The notes under the pieces were generated by a model. That model saw only the letters and a program-made list of their open reading frames with translations, was not told the origin of the DNA and ran no database searches. Positions 27,382-36,061 of a stretch of 64,000 bases of DNA are shown one piece after another (positions within the stretch are counted from its first letter, which is position 1; every line of letters begins with the position of its first letter). This DNA is from Isoptericola croceus. GTDB lineage: Bacteria > Actinomycetota > Actinomycetes > Actinomycetales > Cellulomonadaceae. The stretch covers positions 1 to 64,000 of the forward strand of contig NZ_JARLLG010000008.1 in assembly GCF_029382255.1 (NCBI RefSeq), written 5' to 3'. Both the position numbers and the translations under genes were made by a program.

Positions 27382-27948
27382 ATGGCGGACACCGATCTCA
27401 CCGGACGCACCGTGCTGACCATCGTCACCAACTACGGCGTCGAGCAGGACGAGCTCGTCGTCCCGATCGAGCACCTGCGCGACCGCGGCGCCGTCGTGAC
27501 GGTCGCCGCCACGACGGCCGACGACGTCGCCACCCTCGTGGGCGACAAGGACCCGGGCCGCACCGTGCCCGCGGACGTGGCCCTCGACGACGTCGACCCG
27601 GCGGGCTTCGACCTGCTGCTGATCCCGGGCGGCACCCTCAACGCCGACTCGCTGCGCCTGGAGGAGGCCGCCTCCCGTATCGTGCGGTCCTTCACCGGGA
27701 CCGGGCGGCCGGTCGCGGCGATCTGCCACGGGCCGTGGGCGCTCGTCGAGGCCGGCGTGGTCGGTGGCAAGACGCTCACGTCGTACCCCTCGCTGCGGAC
27801 CGACGTCCGCAACGCCGGCGCCCAGGAGTGGCGCGACGAGGCTGTCGTCGTGGACGACGCCGAGGGGTGGCGTCTCATCACGTCCCGCAACCCCGGCGAC
27901 CTCGACGCCTTCGGCCGCGCGATCGACGACACGCTCGCCGGGCGCTGA
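27382..27948 (+). CDS. DJ-1/PfpI-family protein
   Basis: The 188-residue protein starts at ATG 27382, after gaaagga. It has the PfpI/YhbO fold: VLTIVTNYGVEQDELVVPIEHLRDRGA, FDLLLIPGGTLNADSLR and the nucleophile elbow AAICHGPWALVEAG with the conserved Cys-His pair. The family includes general stress proteins, glyoxalase III and disputed deglycases/proteases acting in the cytoplasm. It stands alone between the two glycosidase genes. Function beyond stress protection of proteins is not visible. Confidence 0.9.
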   Translation: MADTDLTGRTVLTIVTNYGVEQDELVVPIEHLRDRGAVVTVAATTADDVATLVGDKDPGRTVPADVALDDVDPAGFDLLLIPGGTLNADSLRLEEAASRIVRSFTGTGRPVAAICHGPWALVEAGVVGGKTLTSYPSLRTDVRNAGAQEWRDEAVVVDDAEGWRLITSRNPGDLDAFGRAIDDTLAGR

Positions 27949-27989
27949 GGTCCGGTATCCGTCGTCGTCGAGCACGACCGTCGAGCCGG

Positions 27990-28021
27990 CGGACCGCCCG
28001 GGCGCACGCCCGAGCGGTCCG
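27990..28021. terminator. Bidirectional hairpin between DJ-1 and GH28-like genes
   Basis: cggaccgc (27990-27997) pairs with gcggtccg (28014-28021), with an inner cgggc/gcccg stem. It lies between the stop codons of the convergent genes and can serve both. Confidence 0.75.
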
Positions 28022-28034
28022 ATGCGGCTCCGGA

Positions 28035-30989
28035 TCAGCAGGTGGCGGCGTCGAAGGCCACCTCGTGCGGCGTCCGGACGGTGTGGCCGTCGGCCACGAC
28101 GGACCCTGTCGCGGTCACCGTACCGGCGGGAATCTGAGACGCCCGCGTCGCGAACGACTGATAGGCGGACTTCCCGGCCTTGACGGCGCCGAACTCCTTC
28201 GTGCCATAGGCCGTCTCCACCGCGACGTCGACCGGCACGTCCCCGACGTTCGTCGCCCGGACGGCGAGGTGCACGCTGCCCGCGATGCACCGTGAGGACA
28301 CCTCGACGTCGAGCGGCGCCACGGGGTCGGACGTGTCCACCTCGTTGCGCAGCGTCAGCTCCAGCACCGGCGCCATGCCGGCCGCGTGGGGGTTGCGCTC
28401 CGCGCCCTCCCGGCTGACGAAGACGATGTCCTTCTTCCCCGTCTCGTTCACCGCGAGGCGCAGCATGTCCTCGCCGGCGTCCAGGGCGGACACCCACGCG
28501 GTCACGTCGGTGCGGGCGACCGAACCGACCGGCTTCTGGTCGGCACCGTACGTCGCGTCGCTGCCGACCCTTCCCGGGGCCGAGACGTCGAACGGCTCAG
28601 ACTCCAGCACCTCGCCACTGTCGACGACCGGCTTGTTCAGCCACGTCATGGCGCCGTCGACCGTGTTCGTTCGCGACGGGGGTGTCGTCTTGCCGTCGCC
28701 CTCCTCCCACGCCGCCTGGACCTGCGCCACGCGCAGCGTGTCCGTCCCGCTGAGCGCGCCCTTCGTCGGCCCCATGTAGGTCATGAGGAGATCGGCCCGC
28801 AGGAGGTCGGCGTCCGCCAGGACGTCGTCCACGTCGCTCAGATCGAACGTGAGGTAGGTGAGCTTGGCGTCCTTGTTGGACTCCCCGCCGGTGTACGCCG
28901 ACCCGAGGGGACCGTAGGTGTCGTTCCCCCAGCCCAGCATCCGCAGGTGCTCGTTGTCGCCGTAGTTCAGCCTCTCCTCGGCGTTCCAGGTCTGCACGTT
29001 CGTGTCGGCGACCACGGGCACCCTGATGGTGGTAGCCGAGGGGTCCGTGACGGTGATCGTCACCGAGCGCTTCGACGACGCTCCGAAGGTGTCCGTCGCG
29101 ACGAACTCCACCTGGTGGCCCCCGACCTGGTCGCGCGAGGGCGTCCAGGCGAAGGCACCGCTCGTCGCGTCGAAGCTCGCGCCCTGGGGCAGCTTCGCGA
29201 CGGACAACGTGATCTCGTCCCCGTCGCCGTCGCTCGCCGTGACCTCGAACCTCAGCTCCTCGCCGACCACGGCCTCCTGGTCCTCGATCTCATCGATCAC
29301 CGGGGCGACGTCCTCGGAGAAGTCGAGGTTCCGGTTCACGACGTTCTCGAAGGTCAGGGCCGTCTGGCTCAGGCGCGTGACCTCGGTACCACCGAGCGTC
29401 AGGTTCTTGATCGTCAGGTCGGAGACGTTGCGCACGTTCGCCTTCTTGTTCTCCGAGAACCACACGTTGTCCAGGACGACCTGGCCGATCAGGTCGGTGG
29501 GATCGGAGCTCGCCTTGCCGGAGATGGCGAAGTTCGTGCCGACCTTCGAGGTGTCGAAGGAGCTGTCCCGAAGGACGATGCTCTCGTACCTCGGATACGT
29601 CGAGGGATTGATGTTCGCGATCGAGATGCCGTGCCCGCCGGCGCCGAAGCCCACGTAGTTCACGTTGGTGAACGTGTAGTCGCGCAGCTGGTACCCGAAG
29701 ACGTGTCCGATCCGGATCCCGTTGCCGGCCCCCGCACTCCACCCGAGGTGGTCGTTCACGGCGATGTTGAACGAGTCTTCGGTGTCCCAGTCCAGGATGC
29801 CGGCGGTGATCTCTTCGCACTCACCAGCGGTCAGGTCGGGATAGTGGGTGCGGCATCTCTCGAAGGTGAATCCGTCGCTCGGGTTGTAGTGGCCGGTCGC
29901 GAAGGTGTCGTCGTTGCCGAGAGTCAGCGCCCCGTTGACGGTCAGGTCCTGACCGCTGGCCAGGTCGATCCCGTCGGCCCAGGGCTGGGCGTACGGGGTC
30001 AGACCCTTGATGTTGTTGAACGTGACGTTCTTCGCGGTGTGGGTCTCCCAGTTCCACTGCTTGGCGTCCCGCAGCAGGGTGTCGTCGAAGACGACGTTCT
30101 CCGAGCGAACGATCATCGCCCCGCCCTGGTGGTGGGAGCTCACCGCGTCGTGACGGTGCCCGCCGTTGGCCGTGTCGTAGTTGGCGAAACCATTGCCGTC
30201 GAACACCCCACGACCCGAGATCGTGATGTTGGCCGAGTCCCAGATGCCGATCGCCGGCTCCATGGCATACATCGTCGGCTGGATGCGGTTCTTCAGCAGG
30301 GCACCCTCGTCGACGTAGATCCGCACCGGCTTGGCCCGCTCGCGCAGCTCCAGGCCCGCGTAGGTGTACCAGCCGTCCGGGAAGTACAGCGTGTCCTTGT
30401 CGTCGTCGGAGTACAGCGCGTCGATCGCGGCCTCGACGTTCTCCGTCTGATCCGTGGCACCCGTGAGGTCCGTGACGAAGTCCGACGCGTCGACGACGTT
30501 CGGCGCGTCCGGGTCGGGCACGTCGGCCGGGTCCTCCGGCGGGTCGTTGACGATCGCCAGCCCTGGCTGCTTGCCGTTGACCTCGACGATGGCGTACCGC
30601 AGGGCGTCACTCATCTCGAACGTGAGCGTGTTCCCGTCGACCGCTACCGCGTCGGCGGGGTAGTTGCGCTCGGGGTAGATCTTCCAGCTCGTGACGGGTT
30701 CGCTGGTCGCCACGGTGAGCGTGGGGGTCTCGTCGTCAGACGCGAACCTCGCGACCGCCATCCGGTTGTTGCTCCGGTTGGCGTACTTCGTCACGAACAC
30801 GTCGGTGTCGTTCGCCTCGAGCGTGAAGCGCTCGGACGCCACGTCCCCGGGCGTCGCCCGGTACGTGTGCACGGGGCCGTCCACCTCGGCGGACGCCGGT
30901 ACCGCGGTGGCCGCCACCACGGCCATCGGGGCGAGCAACGCCCCGACCGCCGCGACCGCGGACCAACAGCGACCTGACCTCGTCGTCAT
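28035..30989 (-). CDS. Secreted GH28-like beta-helix glycosidase with Ig, DNRLRE and shared C-terminal module
   Basis: The 984-residue protein starts at ATG 30989 (aaggagaagga upstream) with a signal peptide ending PASAEVD (about residue 36). After an N-terminal sandwich, a right-handed beta-helix (about 150-570) has ITISGRGVFDGNG, the Asp-bearing WADGID, GNDDTFATGH and GGHGISI, which correspond to the NTDG, G-D-D and GHG blocks of GH28 polygalacturonases, though divergent, so substrate is open (pectin-type or other uronan/dextran). Next are a He_PIG Ig domain (about 575-660), a DNRLRE/CBM96-like sandwich (about 665-885) and the 93-residue module ending ATC, shared with the GH43 enzyme. Confidence 0.8.
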   Translation of the reverse strand: MTTRSGRCWSAVAAVGALLAPMAVVAATAVPASAEVDGPVHTYRATPGDVASERFTLEANDTDVFVTKYANRSNNRMAVARFASDDETPTLTVATSEPVTSWKIYPERNYPADAVAVDGNTLTFEMSDALRYAIVEVNGKQPGLAIVNDPPEDPADVPDPDAPNVVDASDFVTDLTGATDQTENVEAAIDALYSDDDKDTLYFPDGWYTYAGLELRERAKPVRIYVDEGALLKNRIQPTMYAMEPAIGIWDSANITISGRGVFDGNGFANYDTANGGHRHDAVSSHHQGGAMIVRSENVVFDDTLLRDAKQWNWETHTAKNVTFNNIKGLTPYAQPWADGIDLASGQDLTVNGALTLGNDDTFATGHYNPSDGFTFERCRTHYPDLTAGECEEITAGILDWDTEDSFNIAVNDHLGWSAGAGNGIRIGHVFGYQLRDYTFTNVNYVGFGAGGHGISIANINPSTYPRYESIVLRDSSFDTSKVGTNFAISGKASSDPTDLIGQVVLDNVWFSENKKANVRNVSDLTIKNLTLGGTEVTRLSQTALTFENVVNRNLDFSEDVAPVIDEIEDQEAVVGEELRFEVTASDGDGDEITLSVAKLPQGASFDATSGAFAWTPSRDQVGGHQVEFVATDTFGASSKRSVTITVTDPSATTIRVPVVADTNVQTWNAEERLNYGDNEHLRMLGWGNDTYGPLGSAYTGGESNKDAKLTYLTFDLSDVDDVLADADLLRADLLMTYMGPTKGALSGTDTLRVAQVQAAWEEGDGKTTPPSRTNTVDGAMTWLNKPVVDSGEVLESEPFDVSAPGRVGSDATYGADQKPVGSVARTDVTAWVSALDAGEDMLRLAVNETGKKDIVFVSREGAERNPHAAGMAPVLELTLRNEVDTSDPVAPLDVEVSSRCIAGSVHLAVRATNVGDVPVDVAVETAYGTKEFGAVKAGKSAYQSFATRASQIPAGTVTATGSVVADGHTVRTPHEVAFDAATC

Positions 30990-31103
30990 GTCCTTCTCCT
31001 TCTCGTCAGGCGGAGCCGCAGACTCTCTCGACGGCCTCGCTCGTTGCGCGCCCACCCGGAGGGCGGAGTCCACGCCAGATGTGTCGTGCAGTCGCGCGGC
31101 CGA

Positions 31104-32627
31104 TCAGCTCCGCGGACGCAGGGTCAGCACCGCCCAGGACGGCGCCGGCAGGGAGAACCTCACGGTCGTCGACCCGTCCTCCGCCGCCCTGGCCGTCACC
31201 AGCTCCACAGGCTCGACGGTCTGCGCGTCGACGGTGTTCGTCGTGTGCCGGTCACCCCCGTCCGGGGCGGCCAGGACGAGAGCGGTCTCGACGTCCAGGT
31301 CTCCGGCAACGGTCAGCTCGACCGGCAGGGCTTCCTCGATGCCCCGATGGACGACGAACACCGACACCGCGCCGTCGTCGTCGACCGAGGCGACGCAGTC
31401 CAGGGCCGCCACGTCGCCGTACTTGGCCGTCACGACGCTGGGAGCGGTGACCTGGGGCGGTACGACACGCCCCCGGGCGAACCGGGAGGTGAGCTGGAAC
31501 GGGAAGTAGGTCGTCTGACGCCACGCCGGTCCGCCGGGTTCGGTGCGGATCGGTGCGATGACGTTGACGAGCTGGGCGAGGTTCGCCATCGAGATGCGGT
31601 CGGCGTTGCGGACCATGGCGACGAGCAGCGCTCCGAGGACGATGGCGTCAGTGACCGAGTACTCGTCCTCGATGAGCCGCGGCGCGTGCAACCACTCACC
31701 GGCGGCGACGGCGTCGCTCTGGGCGTTCCACCTGCTGTTGTACCAGACGTTCCACTCGTCGATGCTCAGTCCGAGCGGCGTGGTACCGGTCTCGTCCGCG
31801 ACCTCGTCGACGATCGACCCGATGTCGTCGACGAACGCGTCCAGCTCGATGCCGGAGGCGAGGAACCCGGTCGCATCGCCGTCGATCTCCTCGACGTACA
31901 GGTGCAGGGAGAGGTGGTCGGCGATCCCAGCCGTGTGCCGCAGGACCGTGCGCTCCCACTCGCCGTACGTCGGCATCGCACGGTTGGAGCTCCCGGCGAC
32001 GACAAGCTCGAGCCGGGGGTCGCAGAGCTTCATGAGCCGTCCGGTCTCGGCGGCGAGACGGCCGTACTCCTCAGCGGTCTTGTGCCCGATCTGCCACGGC
32101 CCGTCCATCTCGTTGCCGAGACACCACACCCGGATCCCGAACGGCTCGTCGCGGCCGTTGCGACGGCGACGCTCGGACAGCTCGGTCCCGCCGGGGTGGT
32201 TGGCGTACTCGAGCAGGTCGCCGGCCTCCTCGATGCCGCGGGTCCCGAGGTTGACGGCCTCGACGATCTCCAGACCGGCACGCTCCGCCCAGTCGGCGAA
32301 CTCATGCAGGCCGACGCGGTTCGTCTCGATGCTGTGCCACGCGGGATCGCGCCGCACAGGCCGCTCGTCGACGGGGCCGACGCCGTCTTCCCAGCGGTAG
32401 CCCGAGACGAAGTTGCCGCCGGGGTACCGGCACAGGGTCCCCCCCAGCTCACGGACGAGCTCGAGCACGTCCTCGCGGAAGCCGTCAGGGCCGGCGGTCG
32501 GGTGTCCTGGCTCGTAGATCCCGTCGTACACGCTTCGCCCCATGTGCTCGACGAAGGTGCCGAACAGTCGCCGAGAGATGGGCGCCCCGGCCTCGCGAGG
32601 GTCGACCTCGATGCGTCCGCTGCTCAT
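31104..32627 (-). CDS. GH51 alpha-L-arabinofuranosidase
   Basis: The 507-residue intracellular enzyme (no signal peptide) begins at ATG 32627, with agaggaac upstream. GH51 features are FGTFVEHMGRSVYDGIYEP, LCRYPGGNFVSGYRWED, the acid/base GNEMDGPWQ (Glu173), the nucleophile SIDEWNVWYNS (Glu291), and the C-terminal beta-sandwich ending PSWAVLTLRPRS. It removes arabinofuranose from arabino-oligosaccharides. It follows the binding protein and permease genes of the importer on the same strand, separated by a long hairpin, which suggests uptake of arabinose-containing oligosaccharides followed by trimming. Confidence 0.95.
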   Translation of the reverse strand: MSSGRIEVDPREAGAPISRRLFGTFVEHMGRSVYDGIYEPGHPTAGPDGFREDVLELVRELGGTLCRYPGGNFVSGYRWEDGVGPVDERPVRRDPAWHSIETNRVGLHEFADWAERAGLEIVEAVNLGTRGIEEAGDLLEYANHPGGTELSERRRRNGRDEPFGIRVWCLGNEMDGPWQIGHKTAEEYGRLAAETGRLMKLCDPRLELVVAGSSNRAMPTYGEWERTVLRHTAGIADHLSLHLYVEEIDGDATGFLASGIELDAFVDDIGSIVDEVADETGTTPLGLSIDEWNVWYNSRWNAQSDAVAAGEWLHAPRLIEDEYSVTDAIVLGALLVAMVRNADRISMANLAQLVNVIAPIRTEPGGPAWRQTTYFPFQLTSRFARGRVVPPQVTAPSVVTAKYGDVAALDCVASVDDDGAVSVFVVHRGIEEALPVELTVAGDLDVETALVLAAPDGGDRHTTNTVDAQTVEPVELVTARAAEDGSTTVRFSLPAPSWAVLTLRPRS

Positions 32628-32651
32628 TCTGTTCCTCTTTCGGATCGTGCC

Positions 32652-32686
32652 GCAGGGGCGGGCCGGCCTGGCCGGCCCGCCCCTGC
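32652..32686 (-). terminator. 35-base stem-loop between binding protein and GH51 genes
   Basis: Arms gcaggggcgggccgg (32652-32666) and ccggcccgcccctgc (32672-32686) are perfectly complementary around five bases. Placed just after the binding-protein stop and before the GH51 start, it probably works as a partial terminator or 3' stabiliser that sets a high level of binding protein relative to the enzyme. Confidence 0.8.
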
Positions 32687-32692
32687 AGGCCG

Positions 32693-34051
32693 TCATTCGC
32701 CGACCGTGAAGCCCTGCTGCGTGCCGTAGGTGACGTTCTGCTCCTGCCACGCCACCAGGCCGTCGTTGATGTCGCCCTGGTCCAGGTACACCGGCCCGAC
32801 GGCATCGGCGTAGACGCTGTTGGCGTAGGCCTGCCACGGGAGGTACTGCCAGCCGGTGCCCACCGAGTTCGCCGCGTCGACGAGCACCCGGTTGATCTCC
32901 TGGCCGCCGAAGAAGTCGGACTGATGGCTGAGGAACTCCTCGGAGTTCAGCTCCTTCACCGTGGCGGGGAAGCCGCCCTTGTCGAGGAAGACCTGGATCG
33001 ACTCGTCGGACGAGTTCAGCCACTGGAGGAAGCCCGCGGCGAGAGCCGGGTTGTCCGACTGCTGCGTGACGACCTGGGCGGAACCGCCGTTCTCCGCGGT
33101 CACGGGCTCGCCGCCGTCGTAGGTCGGCATCGGCGCGACCCGCCAGTCGCCAGCGCCCGCCTGGGTGCCGGACTCGAAGACGCCGGGCATCCAGGCCCCG
33201 ATCGGAAGCGTCGCGATCTTGCCGCTGGCGAGGCCGGCGAACCACTCGTCGCTCCACCCGGCGATCTGGCTGACCAGGTCCTCCTGCACCAGGGTGGACC
33301 ACGAGTCGGCCCATCGCTGGGCGCCCTCGTCCTCGAGGTCGATGGTGACGTTCTCACCGTCCACCGCGAACGGACGTCCGCCGGCCTGCCAGATCATCGC
33401 CGTCCCGAACCCGGCGTCGGTCCCGGAATCGTTGGTGATGTAGTACTCAGGGTCGGCGGCCTGCAGCGCACGACCCGCGTCGATGTACTCGTCCCAGGTG
33501 GTGGGCACCTCGAGGCCGAACTCGTCGAACACCCGCTTGTTGTAGAAGAGCGCCATCGGGCCCGAGTCCTGCGGCAGGCCCCAGATCCCGTCCTGCGAGA
33601 CCGACGCCCACGTCGACGGTGTGTACAGCGGCTCGAGGTCGCCGAAGCCGTAGTCCGTGAGGTCGACGAGGCTGTCGGCGATCATGAACTGCGGCAGCGC
33701 CTGGTACTCGAGCTGGACCACGTCGGGGGCCCCGGAGCCGGCCGAGATCGCGTTCTGGAGCTTGATGTTGTTGTCGTTCGCGCCGCCGGTGTCGACGAGC
33801 GTGACGTCGACGTTCGGGTAGGCCTCCTCGAACGCGGCGACCTGGGCCTCGGCCGAGGGCGTCCACGTCCAGTAGGTGATCGAGCCACCCGCCTCGAGCG
33901 CCGCCTCGATGGCGTCGGCGCCACCGCCGGGGCCCGAACCGTCAGGACTGCCGCCTGGGCTGCCGCCGTCGGAGCAGGCCACGAGGCCTGCGCCGAGGAG
34001 AGTTGCGGCGGCCGTCGCGGCGGCCACCCGGGTGAGGGTGCGTGCTGTCAT
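32693..34051 (-). CDS. ABC sugar-binding lipoprotein
   Basis: The 452-residue protein starts at ATG 34051 with gaagga upstream. A lipoprotein signal peptide ends at LVAC-S (Cys about residue 26), followed by a Gly/Ser linker and a type 1 extracellular solute-binding domain (SITYWTWTPSAEAQ, FEEAYPNVDVTLV, GSGAPDVVQLEYQALPQF, WGLPQDSGPMALFYNKRVFDEFGLEVP, GKIATLPIGAWMPG). It captures oligosaccharide outside and delivers it to the two permeases just upstream. The linked GH51 and LacI genes suggest arabino-oligosaccharide. Confidence 0.93.
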   Translation of the reverse strand: MTARTLTRVAAATAAATLLGAGLVACSDGGSPGGSPDGSGPGGGADAIEAALEAGGSITYWTWTPSAEAQVAAFEEAYPNVDVTLVDTGGANDNNIKLQNAISAGSGAPDVVQLEYQALPQFMIADSLVDLTDYGFGDLEPLYTPSTWASVSQDGIWGLPQDSGPMALFYNKRVFDEFGLEVPTTWDEYIDAGRALQAADPEYYITNDSGTDAGFGTAMIWQAGGRPFAVDGENVTIDLEDEGAQRWADSWSTLVQEDLVSQIAGWSDEWFAGLASGKIATLPIGAWMPGVFESGTQAGAGDWRVAPMPTYDGGEPVTAENGGSAQVVTQQSDNPALAAGFLQWLNSSDESIQVFLDKGGFPATVKELNSEEFLSHQSDFFGGQEINRVLVDAANSVGTGWQYLPWQAYANSVYADAVGPVYLDQGDINDGLVAWQEQNVTYGTQQGFTVGE

Positions 34052-34130
34052 GGTCGTTGGTCCTTCCACGTCGTCGGAGACGGATTGATCAGAGATGGAT
34101 AGAGCACGGTGGGGTGGTACTGCCCGAGGG

Positions 34131-35024
34131 CTACTGCTTGACGCTCCCGGCACTCAGGCCGGACTGCCAGTAGCGCTGGAGGTAGAGGAAGACGATGATG
34201 ATCGGCACGATCGTCAGCAGCGAACCCGTGATCACCAGGTTGAACACAGGCTCCGAACCGATCCCTGACGCCTGCTGGTTCCACTGGTTCAGGCCGATGG
34301 TCAGCGGGAACAGGTTCGGGTCGCTGAGCATGATCAGCGGCAGGAAGTAGTTGTTCCACGTCGCGACGATGGAGAACAGGGCAACCGTGACGACACCGGG
34401 CACGAGCAGTCTCAGCGAGATCGTGAAGAACGTCCGCAGCTCGCCGGCACCGTCGACGCGTGCGGCCTCGAGCAGCTCCGTGGGCACGGAGTCGACGGCA
34501 TAGACCCAGATGAGATACAGCCCGAACGGGGAGATCAGCGAGGGGATCACGATCGACCAGATGGTGTTGGTCAGTCCCATCTGGCTGAACATCAGGAACG
34601 TCGGTACCGCCAGAGCGGTGCCCGGGACCGCGATCGCCCCGAGGACCACCGCGAAGACGCCACGCTTCCCGGGGAAGACGAACTTCGCCAGGCCGTATCC
34701 CGCCAGGGTGGCGAGGGCAGTTGCTCCGCCGGCGCCGAGGACGACGTACAGCAACGTGTTGCCGAACCAGCGCAGGAAGATGCCGTCCTGGTAGACGAAC
34801 GTGTCGTGGATGTTCTGGAAGAGGGCGAACGGGCCGTCGAACCACAGCCCGAACGAACCGAACAACGAGTCCATCGTCTTCGTCGAGCTGATCGTGAGCC
34901 AGGCCAGCGGGAGCAGCGAGTAGATCACGAACAGGGACATGGCCGCTGTGAGGAGCTTCGAGCTGCGTGGGGCGAGCCAGCTGCTGGAACGCTCGGACAG
35001 GCGGTCGAGAGTGGGGGTGGTCAT
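34131..35024 (-). CDS. ABC sugar permease (MalG type)
   Basis: The 297-residue protein has six helices and the cytoplasmic EAA loop ELLEAARVDGAGELRTFFTISLRLLVP that contacts the ATPase. The start (35024) overlaps the stop of the partner permease as ATGA. It is the inner-membrane subunit of the importer with the binding protein at 32693. No ATPase gene is present in the locus, so a shared MsiK-like ATPase is likely. Confidence 0.93.
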   Translation of the reverse strand: MTTPTLDRLSERSSSWLAPRSSKLLTAAMSLFVIYSLLPLAWLTISSTKTMDSLFGSFGLWFDGPFALFQNIHDTFVYQDGIFLRWFGNTLLYVVLGAGGATALATLAGYGLAKFVFPGKRGVFAVVLGAIAVPGTALAVPTFLMFSQMGLTNTIWSIVIPSLISPFGLYLIWVYAVDSVPTELLEAARVDGAGELRTFFTISLRLLVPGVVTVALFSIVATWNNYFLPLIMLSDPNLFPLTIGLNQWNQQASGIGSEPVFNLVITGSLLTIVPIIIVFLYLQRYWQSGLSAGSVKQ

Positions 35025-35968
35025 CGCTGCTCCCGTCGCATGCCGCGCAGCTGTACGACGTAGGCGATGACTGCGGTCGCGACGCCCATGACGATGGCGA
35101 TCGTCGCCGCATAGTTCACCTGCTGCCCCAGGAAGCTGAGGTTGTATGCGTACATGTTCGGCGTGTAGTAGGTGGAGATCAGGCTCGGTGCCAACGAACG
35201 CAGGATGTTCGGTTCGTTGAAGAGCTGGAAGCTGCCGATGATCGAGAAGATCGTGGCGATCGTGATGGCACCGCGCAGGGCCGGGAGCTTGATGCTCCGG
35301 ACGGTGCGGAACTGTCCCGCACCGTCGAGTGCGGCCGCCTCGTAGAGCTCCTCCGGGATGGTCCGGAGCGCGGCGTAGAAGATCAACATGTTGTACCCGA
35401 CGAACTCCCACGTCACGATGTTGCCGATCGCGACGAGGATCCAGGGCGGGGAGAACGGCGCCAGGACGTCGGCACCCAGCAGGTCGTTGATGTTCCCGGT
35501 CAGCCCCATCCGCGGCGAGTAGATGAAGCCCCACATGAGGACGGCGACGACGCCGGGGACGGCGTACGGCAGGAACAGCCCGATACGGAAGAAGGACGCG
35601 CCGGCGAGTCGCCGTGAGTCGATCGCGAGGGCGGCGGCGAGGGCGAGGGTGAGCATGACGGGGACCTGCACCGCGAGGAACAGCGTGACGCGCCCCGCTC
35701 CCTCCAGGAACTTCGGGTCCGTGAACGCCTGCACGTAGTTGTCGAGGCCGACGAACTGCGTGCCACCGATGAGCTTCGTCTGGAAGACGCTCAGAAAGAG
35801 GGAGTAGAGAACCGGCGCCAGGAACGTCAGCGCGAACACCGCCATGAACGGGCCGACGAAGATCCAACCGCGCCAGTCGCGCGGGCTGCGTCGGCGCTCC
35901 TGCACCGTGCTCGCCGCGATTCCGCGGCCTTGTCTCGCGCCCGCCAGGGGGGCGGTACTGGTCGTCAT
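35021..35968 (-). CDS. ABC sugar permease (MalF type)
   Basis: The 315-residue protein begins MTTSTAPLAG, with a cytoplasmic N-terminal segment and then six helices, starting IFVGPFMAVFALTFLAPVLYSLF. The EAA loop is EELYEAAALDGAGQFRTVRSIKLPAL. It is the first gene of the operon permease-permease-binding protein-GH51. Upstream, 94 bp separate it from the divergent LacI gene, with two operators in between. Confidence 0.93.
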   Translation of the reverse strand: MTTSTAPLAGARQGRGIAASTVQERRRSPRDWRGWIFVGPFMAVFALTFLAPVLYSLFLSVFQTKLIGGTQFVGLDNYVQAFTDPKFLEGAGRVTLFLAVQVPVMLTLALAAALAIDSRRLAGASFFRIGLFLPYAVPGVVAVLMWGFIYSPRMGLTGNINDLLGADVLAPFSPPWILVAIGNIVTWEFVGYNMLIFYAALRTIPEELYEAAALDGAGQFRTVRSIKLPALRGAITIATIFSIIGSFQLFNEPNILRSLAPSLISTYYTPNMYAYNLSFLGQQVNYAATIAIVMGVATAVIAYVVQLRGMRREQR

Positions 35969-35999
35969 CGGCCCAGACCTCTGCTCGGTGGAACGTGTG

Positions 36000-36047
36000 T
36001 GTTAGCGCAAACATGGCACACCCCGATCCCGGATGTCAACGTAAACA
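36000..36047. promoter_or_regulatory. Two LacI operators and divergent promoter
   Basis: TGTTAGCGCAAACA (36000-36013) and TGTCAACGTAAACA (36034-36047) fit the same CG-centred motif. Reading towards the permease operon, TTGACA (36034-36039) lies 17 bp before CCATGT (36011-36016), so the two operators cover the -35 and -10 elements. Reading the other way, TAGATT (36050-36055) is a candidate -10 for the LacI gene. Confidence 0.75.
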
Positions 36048-36061
36048 TGTAGATTGCTCTC

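Noticed and set aside
25184-27418. 744-codon frame antisense to GH43
   Set aside because: Shadow; composition only, and it would cross the GH43 promoter.
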